64,000 bases of DNA. Origin: Aliiglaciecola lipolytica E3 (GTDB lineage: Bacteria > Pseudomonadota > Gammaproteobacteria > Enterobacterales > Alteromonadaceae). Positions 57,268 to 64,000 of this stretch are shown here, one piece after another. The notes beneath the pieces are model-generated. The model was not told the origin of the DNA and made no database searches. It saw nothing but the letters and a program-made list of their open reading frames with translations. Every line of letters begins with the position of its first letter. The stretch's first letter is position 1. Location: positions 1 to 64,000 of the forward strand of contig NZ_BAEN01000049.1 in NCBI RefSeq assembly GCF_000314975.1, read 5' to 3'. The position numbers were made by a program, and so were the translations under genes.

Positions 57268-58548
57268 GTGACAAAACAAATTCAAGCTGTTCGCGGGATG
57301 AACGATTGCTTACCCGCTGATTCAGGTATATGGCAATGGGTGGAGAACAATATTCGTCGCGTCGTTGTCGCATACGGTTATCAAGAGCTACGTACGCCGA
57401 TCGTCGAAAGTACCGATTTATTTAAGCGCTCGATTGGTGAAGTGACAGACATAGTCGAAAAAGAGATGTACACCTTTGCTGATCGTAACGGTGACAGCTT
57501 GACCCTTCGTCCAGAAAATACCGCGAGTTGTGTTAGAGCGGGAAATGAGCATGGTCTGATTTACAATCAACAGCAACGTATTTGGTACATGGGCCCGATG
57601 TTTCGTCATGAACGGCCGCAAAAGGGAAGGTATCGTCAATTCCATCAATTTGGTGTTGAAACCTTTGGCTTAGAAGGGCCGGATATTGATGTTGAAGTGA
57701 TTATGCTCAGCGCTAGGTTATGGAAAGTGTTTGGGATAAGCGAGCATGTAACCTTGGAGCTAAATTCCTTAGGTTCTAATCAGGCGCGAGCTGAATATCG
57801 AGAAGCGCTTGTCGAATATCTCATAGAGCGCAAATCTCAACTGGATGAAGATAGCTTGCGTCGCTTGGAGTCTAACCCGTTGCGTGTGTTGGATAGCAAA
57901 AATCCCCAAGTACAAGAGGCGATTAAAGATGCGCCCACACTATTAGAATATTTAGATCCAGAATCAAAAACTCACTTCGAGTCTTTATGCACAAAATTAG
58001 ACAACATGGGTATTGCTTATCGGGTAAACCCACGTTTAGTGCGCGGCTTGGATTATTACAATCGCACAGTATTTGAATGGGTGACTGATAGTCTTGGCGC
58101 ACAAGGTACTCTGTGTGCAGGTGGACGCTATGATGGCTTAGTCGAGCAATTGGGCGGTAAACCTAGCTCAGCTGTTGGTTTTGCAATGGGGATTGAGCGT
58201 CTTGTATTGATGTTGCAAACCTTAGAGTTAACTTCCGATGTTCCTGATCCTGTTGATATTTATGTGACAGCCTTAGGTGATTCAACGGAACTTTACGCTA
58301 TGAAATTGTCTGAGCAATTGAGAGATTTAGCACCACAGCTTAGAATCCAATTACATTGCGGTGGTGGAAACTTAAAAAAGCAGATGAAACGTGCAGATAA
58401 AAGCGGAGCATCAATTGTATTGGTGATCGGCGAAAACGAAATGCATGAAAATAAAGTGATGGTGAAATATCTACGTGAAGATATTCCACAAGTATCGATT
58501 GCCAGCGAAGAACTTAGCACTTTTTTAGGCCAGTATTTTAAAATTTAA
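57268..58548 (+). CDS. hisS: Histidyl-tRNA synthetase
   Basis: The 426-residue class II synthetase has motif 2 ([21 protein letters not shown]), the HisRS signature [11 protein letters not shown] and [10 protein letters not shown], plus motif 3 (GFAMGIERL). The C-terminal anticodon-binding domain is intact. It charges tRNA-His. The start is GTG 57268, with AGAGTAA just upstream. It keeps the order ispG-hisS-yfgM. Confidence 0.98.
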   Translation: MTKQIQAVRGMNDCLPADSGIWQWVENNIRRVVVAYGYQELRTPIVESTDLFKRSIGEVTDIVEKEMYTFADRNGDSLTLRPENTASCVRAGNEHGLIYNQQQRIWYMGPMFRHERPQKGRYRQFHQFGVETFGLEGPDIDVEVIMLSARLWKVFGISEHVTLELNSLGSNQARAEYREALVEYLIERKSQLDEDSLRRLESNPLRVLDSKNPQVQEAIKDAPTLLEYLDPESKTHFESLCTKLDNMGIAYRVNPRLVRGLDYYNRTVFEWVTDSLGAQGTLCAGGRYDGLVEQLGGKPSSAVGFAMGIERLVLMLQTLELTSDVPDPVDIYVTALGDSTELYAMKLSEQLRDLAPQLRIQLHCGGGNLKKQMKRADKSGASIVLVIGENEMHENKVMVKYLREDIPQVSIASEELSTFLGQYFKI

Positions 58549-58593
58549 GGTTGTGTCTGCATAAGTCATGACGAGTTGTACGAGGAAAACTAA

Positions 58594-59208
58594 ATGGAAC
58601 AATTAGCAACAGAAGAACAACAAGTAGAAGCAATTAAACGTTTTTGGCGTGAAAATGGCTTAGCGATTGCGGTTGGTGTGGTATTGGGCGTTGGCGGTTT
58701 GTACGGTTGGAGATATTACAACGATACGCAAATTGCTGAGAAAGAAGCTGCTTCAAAGTCTTACGAGTTGGTTACGACAACGTTGACTGCAGACAACACT
58801 GAAAAAGCGCAAGCTTTTGTTGAAAATAACGACAGTGGCTACTCTATTTTAACAGCGTTGCAGCTAGCTAAATTATCAGTTGAAAAAGGTGAGTTAGAAA
58901 AAGCCGCAGGTCATTTGAAGTTTGTTGCTGATAACGCCAGTGATGCTGCGATTAAGAGTGTAGCAAATTTACGCTTAGCTAGAGTGCAAAACGCATTAAG
59001 TCAATTTGACGAGGCGATGGCTAGTTTGACACTAGTTACTCAAGATGCGTTTGCGGCACAAGTCGACGAGATCAAAGGGGACATATACGTCAATCAAGAA
59101 CAATTTGATGATGCAAAAAAAGCCTATAATGATTCGTTGAAAATAAACGCAAACAACCAATTAGTTAAAATGAAATTAGATAACTTAGCGGTTGCTATTA
59201 ATGGGTAG
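58594..59208 (+). CDS. yfgM: YfgM-like ancillary SecYEG/periplasmic chaperone protein
   Basis: The 204-residue protein has one N-terminal membrane helix (about 22-42, NGLAIAVGVVLGVGGLYGW) and TPR-like helices in the periplasmic part, as in E. coli YfgM. It associates with SecYEG and PpiD. AGGAAAAC lies before the ATG. bamB begins 8 bases after its stop. Confidence 0.95.
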   Translation: MEQLATEEQQVEAIKRFWRENGLAIAVGVVLGVGGLYGWRYYNDTQIAEKEAASKSYELVTTTLTADNTEKAQAFVENNDSGYSILTALQLAKLSVEKGELEKAAGHLKFVADNASDAAIKSVANLRLARVQNALSQFDEAMASLTLVTQDAFAAQVDEIKGDIYVNQEQFDDAKKAYNDSLKINANNQLVKMKLDNLAVAING

Positions 59209-59215
59209 TATTAGT

Positions 59216-60454
59216 ATGCGCTTAGGTTGGATAAAAGTAGTGACATTTGTGAGTGTGATGACACTTGCAGGTTGTTCAACCATTTCTGGTTGGTTTATGG
59301 ATGACGAAGAAATCGAAATCCGTACTTTACAGCCAATTGAGTCCCAGTTTACTGCTAACCGATTGTGGTCAGATAATCTTACTGGTGGAGTCGATAAGTT
59401 TTACTCCAGATTGCGCCCAGCTGTAGCCTATGACAAAGTCTTTGCCGCAAGCCGACAAGGTATTGTTGCTGCCTATGAGCTAGAGTCAGGAAAACAGGTT
59501 TGGAAGCGTGACTTAGCATTTTATCCAAATGATAAATGGTATAGTTTTATCACGAATATGTGGTCAAACGGCATTTCTGCAAAAATTTCCGGTGGCATTA
59601 CAGTCATCTATGAAACTGTTTTCTTTGGGTCTGAAAACGGTGAAGTTTTTGCCTTAGATGTGAATACCGGTGAAACCAAATGGACGAGTAAAGTCCGTGG
59701 TGAAATTATTGCCTCACCTGCTGTTGATGAAAATGTCGTACTTGTAAATACTGGTTCTGGTGCATTGTTTGCCTTAGATGCCAGTACTGGAAAACAATTG
59801 TGGTTGTTTGAGTCAGACGTGCCTGCGCTTAGTTTGCGAGGTATCTCAGCGCCTGTTGCAGCAAACGGTGGTGCTCTAGTGGGAACAGCGACAGGTAAAC
59901 TGGTTGTGAACATACTGGGTAGTGGTCAAACAGCTTGGGAACAGACTATTTCAGCGCCTTCTGGTGCAACCGAACTTGAACGTATTGTTGATATTGATAG
60001 TCAGCCGTTAGTCGTTGGCCCTAATGTGTACGTTATTTCTTTTGATGGCACACTAGCGTCAGTTGAACTGCGCAGTGGGCGAGTCATATGGAAGCGTGAA
60101 TACAACTCCTATAGACGCTTAGGTATCGACGGCAATAGCTTGTACGTGACGGATAAAAACAGCAATATTTACAGCATTGACCGCCGTAACGGTGTAGAAA
60201 TGTGGAGCCAAAGCAGCCTTAAGAAGCGGAATTTAACTTCCCCCGAATCTATAGGTAAATATATTGTAGTGGGCGACAAATACGGATTTTTACATTGGTT
60301 GGATAAAACGGATGGTAAAATTGTCTCGCGCATGGATATCGGCGGCGATGATGAAGATGAAGGGATATACGTTGCTCCGGTTGCTTTTGGCAACAAGCTT
60401 TATACACAAACTAGAGATGGTGAATTAATCGCGATTGAAGTACCTATAATCTAA
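59216..60454 (+). CDS. bamB: Outer-membrane assembly lipoprotein BamB
   Basis: The protein (412 residues from ATG 59216) has a lipoprotein signal with lipobox LAGC at Cys20, and an eight-bladed beta-propeller made of PQQ-like repeats (AYELESGKQVWKRDL; ALDVNTGETKWTSKV; ALDASTGKQLWLFE; SVELRSGRVIWKRE; SIDRRNGVEMWSQ). It helps insert beta-barrel proteins with BamA. TTG 59192 and ATG 59201 are alternative starts that overlap yfgM. Confidence 0.96.
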   Translation: MRLGWIKVVTFVSVMTLAGCSTISGWFMDDEEIEIRTLQPIESQFTANRLWSDNLTGGVDKFYSRLRPAVAYDKVFAASRQGIVAAYELESGKQVWKRDLAFYPNDKWYSFITNMWSNGISAKISGGITVIYETVFFGSENGEVFALDVNTGETKWTSKVRGEIIASPAVDENVVLVNTGSGALFALDASTGKQLWLFESDVPALSLRGISAPVAANGGALVGTATGKLVVNILGSGQTAWEQTISAPSGATELERIVDIDSQPLVVGPNVYVISFDGTLASVELRSGRVIWKREYNSYRRLGIDGNSLYVTDKNSNIYSIDRRNGVEMWSQSSLKKRNLTSPESIGKYIVVGDKYGFLHWLDKTDGKIVSRMDIGGDDEDEGIYVAPVAFGNKLYTQTRDGELIAIEVPII

Positions 60455-60540
60455 CTGGTTTATATAGGCTTATAATCACAGATTGTGCGTGTTGAGTGCT
60501 TAATAGTCTTATTCACATCACAGCTTTAGTACAAACATTG

Positions 60541-60586
60541 GCGGCTCAATTATCTATATAGGATACTTGAGCCGCGACTTTTTTAT
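60541..60586 (+). terminator. Hairpin and T run just before der
   Basis: GCGGCTCAA (60541-60549) pairs with TTGAGCCGC (60567-60575), and CTTTTTT follows (60578-60584). It ends only 13-14 bases before the der ATG, so der transcripts must start inside or upstream of it and pass through it, or start at the embedded TTGGCG/GATACT pair (60538-60543, 60561-60566). Confidence 0.75.
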
Positions 60587-60598
60587 TGGAATGATATT

Positions 60599-62041
60599 AT
60601 GTTACCTGTCGTCGCTCTCGTTGGCCGTCCCAACGTGGGAAAATCAACTTTATTTAATCGCTTGACGAATAGTCGCGATGCCTTGGTTGCGGATTACCCA
60701 GGATTAACCCGTGACCGTAAATATGGGCAAGCGAAATATGAAGGTCTACAGTTTATCGTTGTGGATACTGGCGGTATTAGTGGAGATGAACAGGGCATTG
60801 ATGCTGAAATGGCGGAGCAATCTCTGTTAGCAATTGACGAAGCTCATGTGGTGTTGTTTTTAGTCGATGCCAGAGCCGGATTGACCCCAGCCGATATCGG
60901 TATTGCGAATCATTTACGTAAACAAGAAAAAACCGTTTATGTGGTCGCTAATAAAGTCGATGGTATAGATGGTGACAGTGAAACTGCTGAGTTCTACTCC
61001 CTTGGATTGGGTGAGATTTCCCAAGTTGCAGCCGCACATGGCCGCGGTGTAACCCAGTTACTTGAAAAGTCTCTCAAGCCGCTTGAAAAAAGTTATCCAG
61101 ATATGCACATTCCTGAAGTTGTGCGTAATGATGATGGTGAAAATGCAGAAGCTGAGTTGCAAAGATTGCAGAGTCTGCCTATTAAATTAGCAATTGTGGG
61201 TAAACCGAATGTGGGTAAATCTACGCTCACCAATAGAATATTAGGTGAAGAAAGAGTCGTCGTGTTTGATATGCCAGGAACGACTCGCGACAGTATTTTT
61301 ATTCCTATGGAGCGGGATGACCGAGAATATATTCTGATCGATACTGCTGGAGTTCGAAAACGCAAAAAAGTATCTGATGCCGTTGAAAAATTCTCGATAA
61401 TTAAAACGCTACAAGCCATTGAAGAAGCAAACGTGGTGTTGTTGTGTATCGATGCTAGAGAAGGTATCGCCGATCAAGATTTAAGTTTGTTGGGTTTCGT
61501 ACTCAATGCCGGCCGTTCGTTAGTTATTGCTGTTAATAAATGGGACGGACTGTCTAAAGATATAAAAGATGATATTAAGCGTGAGCTAGATCGCCGCTTA
61601 GGATTTGTGGATTTCGCTAGAATTCATTTTATTTCTGCTTTACATGGTACCGGAGTAGGGCATCTGTTTGAATCGGTTCAAGAAGCCTATGCGTCTGCTA
61701 CAAAACGTATCAATACTTCAATGCTAACGCGCATAATGGAAATGGCTCAAGAAGACCATCAGCCGCCTATGGTGCGTGGCCGTCGGGTTAAAATGAAATA
61801 CGCCCATGCCGGTGGATATAATCCGCCAGTGATTATCATCCATGGTAATCAAGTAGAGGACTTACCAGACGCCTACAAACGTTACATGATGAATTATTAT
61901 CGTAAGTCTTTGCAAACTATGGGAACACCTATTCGCGTTGAGTTTAAAGAAGGTGCTAATCCATTTGAAGGGAAAACTAATAAGCTCACGTTATCGCAAC
62001 AACGAAAACGTAAGCGTTTAATGACTCACCATAAAAAATAG
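60599..62041 (+). CDS. der: GTPase Der (EngA)
   Basis: The 480-residue protein has two G domains in tandem, each with a P-loop: GRPNVGKS at 9-16 and GKPNVGKS near 200-207, both with DTGG/DTAG and NKVD/NKWD motifs, and a C-terminal KH-like domain. It is needed for 50S subunit assembly. The start has GGAATG close by. It is preceded by an unusual terminator-like hairpin and followed by a perfect 14-base inverted repeat. Confidence 0.98.
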   Translation: MLPVVALVGRPNVGKSTLFNRLTNSRDALVADYPGLTRDRKYGQAKYEGLQFIVVDTGGISGDEQGIDAEMAEQSLLAIDEAHVVLFLVDARAGLTPADIGIANHLRKQEKTVYVVANKVDGIDGDSETAEFYSLGLGEISQVAAAHGRGVTQLLEKSLKPLEKSYPDMHIPEVVRNDDGENAEAELQRLQSLPIKLAIVGKPNVGKSTLTNRILGEERVVVFDMPGTTRDSIFIPMERDDREYILIDTAGVRKRKKVSDAVEKFSIIKTLQAIEEANVVLLCIDAREGIADQDLSLLGFVLNAGRSLVIAVNKWDGLSKDIKDDIKRELDRRLGFVDFARIHFISALHGTGVGHLFESVQEAYASATKRINTSMLTRIMEMAQEDHQPPMVRGRRVKMKYAHAGGYNPPVIIIHGNQVEDLPDAYKRYMMNYYRKSLQTMGTPIRVEFKEGANPFEGKTNKLTLSQQRKRKRLMTHHKK

Positions 62042-62061
62042 AACCGCTGAATTTTCCACCG

Positions 62062-62092
62062 AAGCCTTATTAAACAAAGTTTAATAAGGCTT
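62062..62092. terminator. Perfect 14-base inverted repeat downstream of der
   Basis: AAGCCTTATTAAAC (62062-62075), loop AAA, then GTTTAATAAGGCTT (62079-62092). No T run follows on either strand, so it may end transcription by another route or stabilise 3' ends. Its right arm also encodes the last residues (ALLNF) of the DUF1501 remnant. Confidence 0.6.
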
Positions 62093-62318
62093 GAGGAAAG
62101 TTCACTAAATTTGGCAACGCGGTAATGAGTTGGTCGTCACTAAGTCCGAACCAGCGGCCCATTGGGGCCGCAAACTGCTCTACAGAAACAGATGGAATGA
62201 GTCTACCGTTTCCTGCGTCTGCGTCATGTTCAAAAGATGGTGGCGGAATTTTCCCGTATATTTGATTTCCATTGACCGCACCTCCCACTACGAAGTGATG
62301 TGCAGTTTTTGGTTCAAT
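62070..62318 (-). pseudogene. C-terminal remnant of a DUF1501-family protein
   Basis: The minus-strand frame behind the xseA stop reads IEPKTAHHFVVGGAVNGNQ, then IYGKIPP, GNGRLIPSVSVEQFA, WFGLSDDQL and LPNLVNF. This matches the C-terminal end of DUF1501 proteins (GGxVNGGxIYG; GRLIPTTSVDQYA; WFGVSDxxL; FPNLxxF). Only about 82 residues are left, there is no start codon with a ribosome binding site, and the N-terminal 80% of a normal protein (400-500 residues) is missing. It begins in frame directly after the xseA TAA. A deletion has probably joined xseA to this remnant. GTG at 62288 could start it only if the fragment were expressed. Confidence 0.75.
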
Positions 62319-63659
62319 TTATTTGCTTAGGACTTTACTTTTTATTGAACCATCATGGAATCGACTAACAATTTCGTCATTCACATTTAATTGTTTACTT
62401 TGCTTAATAATTTCATCGCCTCTGTAGGTAATACTATAACCTCTGGATAAGGTCGAAAGCGGGCTAACGCTGTCTAACAATTCTGATGACTTGGCTAGTT
62501 GGAGTTGTTTTTTACCCAGAAAGTTCAATATGGATTTGTTTAGTTGTTTAGTTAAGTTCTGATTGTTCTGCAATTGCCGCTCGATACCATTTATTGGTGA
62601 GCGAGTCATCAATCGTTGCGACAAGGTAGCCATTTTCTTAGCACGTCTTTCTATGGATGCCTTTACTCTATGTTCCAATAACATTTGCATTTGATCTAAA
62701 AACTGCGCTTGTTGTTTAATCCGGTTTTCAGGATGAAGCGGTTTTAGTTGTTGGCTAGCTATTTGCGATCTATGTTTGTGAAATTGCAGATGACTGCGCA
62801 TGCTACGTTGTAGCCGACCTTTAAGGTTTTGTATGTTTTGAATCACTTCGATGACGTCTGTACTAACTAATTCTGCGGCAGCAGAAGGCGTCGGCGCTCG
62901 AACATCTGCTACAAAATCCGCAATTGTCACGTCAACTTCGTGACCTACAGCGCTGATTGTAGGTAAAGGGCAAGAAAATATTTTTCGCGCCAAAGTCTCA
63001 TTATTGAAACACCACAGGTCTTCCAGTGAACCACCTCCGCGGCCGATAATAAGCACATCTACTTCATTACGACGAGTTGCTTTATCAATCGCTTGGCACA
63101 ACTGAAGAGGGGCTAACTCACCTTGCACTTGTGCAGGATAGACAATAACGGAAATGAGCGGATTTCTGCGCTTTAATACCGTTAAAATATCGTGCAATGC
63201 TGCGCCTGTGGCTGACGTTATGACGCCAACGCGTTGAATCGACTCGGGTAAGGTTTTTTTATGTGAGCTAGCAAACAAGCCTTCTTGGGCTAATTTAATC
63301 TTTAGCATTTCGAATTGTTGTTTTAACTGGCCTTCTCCTTCTGGCTCCATGAAATCCACAACAATTTGATAGTCTCCTCTGGCTTCATATAAACCTACGG
63401 ATGCCCTAACCAATATTTTATCACCTTCCTTTGGCCGTAATTTTATCCGTGAATTGGCACCACGAAACATGGCGGCCTTTACTTGAGCCCGTGAATCTTT
63501 GAGTGTGAAATACCAATGTCCAGACGAAGCGGCAACAAAGTTTGAAATTTCGGCAGATAACCAAATTTGACCAATCTCTGTTTCCAACACAGAACGCGCC
63601 ATTCTATTTAATTGACTGACAGTAAAGATATTTTTTGATGTAGATGTTTGACTCAACAC
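62319..63659 (-). CDS. xseA: Exodeoxyribonuclease VII large subunit
   Basis: The protein (446 residues) has the N-terminal OB domain (IFTVSQLNRMARSVLETEIGQIWLSAEISNF) and the catalytic region with GVITSATGAALHDIL, IIGRGGGSLEDLW and VGHEVDVTIADFVADVRAPTPSAAAE. It degrades single-stranded DNA together with XseB. I use GTG 63659, since AAAGGA lies six bases upstream and the length agrees with E. coli; the codon at 63713 is too far upstream. It diverges from guaB, as in many gammaproteobacteria. Confidence 0.96.
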   Translation of the reverse strand: MLSQTSTSKNIFTVSQLNRMARSVLETEIGQIWLSAEISNFVAASSGHWYFTLKDSRAQVKAAMFRGANSRIKLRPKEGDKILVRASVGLYEARGDYQIVVDFMEPEGEGQLKQQFEMLKIKLAQEGLFASSHKKTLPESIQRVGVITSATGAALHDILTVLKRRNPLISVIVYPAQVQGELAPLQLCQAIDKATRRNEVDVLIIGRGGGSLEDLWCFNNETLARKIFSCPLPTISAVGHEVDVTIADFVADVRAPTPSAAAELVSTDVIEVIQNIQNLKGRLQRSMRSHLQFHKHRSQIASQQLKPLHPENRIKQQAQFLDQMQMLLEHRVKASIERRAKKMATLSQRLMTRSPINGIERQLQNNQNLTKQLNKSILNFLGKKQLQLAKSSELLDSVSPLSTLSRGYSITYRGDEIIKQSKQLNVNDEIVSRFHDGSIKSKVLSK

Positions 63660-63753
63660 GAATTCCTTTGATTTTTTGCCACCAAAATGCAAATAAATGT
63701 ATACAGTGGGCACTTATACCCAAAAAACTTTTGAAATATTACAACAATTTCAG

Positions 63754-63782
63754 TTTACCTGATAACCCAAAACCGCTACAAT
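63754..63782 (+). promoter_or_regulatory. Sigma-70 promoter of guaB
   Basis: TTTACC (63754-63759), 17 bases, then TACAAT (63777-63782). It lies 40 bases before the guaB ATG. No PurR box could be recognised. Confidence 0.6.
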
Positions 63783-63822
63783 CACGCCGCAATTAAAACC
63801 CGCTAAATATAGGTGTAATTGC

Positions 63823-64000
63823 ATGTTGAGGATTGCTAAAGAAGCCCTAACTTTTGATGATGTACTCTTAGTTCCTGGGCACTCCACTGTGTTACCTCAC
63901 ACTGCCGATCTGCGCACCAGATTAACTCGCAGTGTATCATTGAATATCCCATTAATCTCTGCTGCCATGGATACAGTTTCTGAGGCGAGATTGGCGATTG
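63823..64000 (+). CDS. guaB: IMP dehydrogenase, 5' end (truncated by window edge)
   Basis: Fifty-nine codons are visible ([19 protein letters not shown], then [30 protein letters not shown]), the start of GuaB, which matches E. coli closely. It converts IMP to XMP, the first committed step of GMP synthesis. The ATG has AGG about 10 bases upstream. It diverges from xseA and its rest lies outside the window. Confidence 0.97.
   Translation, partial: MLRIAKEALTFDDVLLVPGHSTVLPHTADLRTRLTRSVSLNIPLISAAMDTVSEARLAI

Noticed and set aside
62130..62330. Plus-strand ORF opposite the DUF1501 remnant
   Set aside because: It lies antisense to the remnant, has no ribosome binding site and no family features.

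Overview
The window is a chromosomal segment of a gammaproteobacterium, most probably of the Alteromonadales. The evidence is the gene order (rpoE-rseABC-lepA-lepB-rnc-era, iscRSUA-hscBA-fdx, ndk-rlmN-pilF-rodZ-ispG-hisS-yfgM-bamB-der), residue-level agreement with E. coli proteins (RpoE, IscR, IscU, IspG, Fdx), moderate-to-low GC, and frequent GTG/TTG starts. No tRNA, rRNA, CRISPR array, insertion sequence, integrase or phage gene was recognised.

Bases 1 to about 19,030 are the end of a large, visibly AT-rich surface-polysaccharide locus with frequent strand switches. It holds two Wzx-type flippases, two paralogous polysaccharide pyruvyl-transferase-family proteins, one GT2 and three GT-B glycosyltransferases, a Kdo-transferase-like (GT30-like) protein, an asparagine-synthetase-like protein without the N-terminal cysteine, a NodB deacetylase, a TPR protein, a CelD/FemAB-like acyltransferase, a DegT-like aminotransferase, and the two alpha/beta hydrolases known as exosortase A system-associated hydrolases 2 and 1. 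The initiating transferase, polymerase, chain-length regulator and any exosortase are not in view and would have to lie before base 1. A membrane-anchored sugar dehydrogenase fused to cytochrome c follows.

Bases 21,300 to 32,100 carry short metabolic and maintenance units: formaldehyde detoxification (frmA-fghA with a lipoprotein), a small outer-membrane protein, a DUF3081-like protein, a GspH/FimT-type pseudopilin, nadE, glnB, slyD, ygfZ, sdhE-ygfX, a MaoC-type protein and nadB.

Bases 32,190 to 41,570 contain the sigma-E module with a clear autoregulatory promoter, followed by lepA-lepB-rnc-era-pdxH-tatD. Then come smp/serB (divergent), trmJ, cysE and the complete isc operon, with a tandem type-1 IscR operator in front of iscR. 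A collagen-like lipoprotein on the minus strand separates fdx from ndk.

Bases 52,100 to 64,000 contain ndk, rlmN, pilF, rodZ, ispG, hisS, yfgM, bamB and der, then (minus strand) xseA and (plus strand) the start of guaB. Between der and xseA lies a previously easy-to-miss remnant of a DUF1501 protein, in frame directly behind the xseA stop codon.

The most distinctive parts are the polysaccharide locus (duplicated flippase and pyruvyl-transferase genes, amidotransferase without nucleophile, divergent GT30-like protein, orphan exosortase hydrolases), the DUF1501 remnant, and regulatory DNA that can be read directly (IscR tandem operator, sigma-E promoter, long bidirectional hairpins). No single previously undescribed system could be demonstrated from sequence alone.
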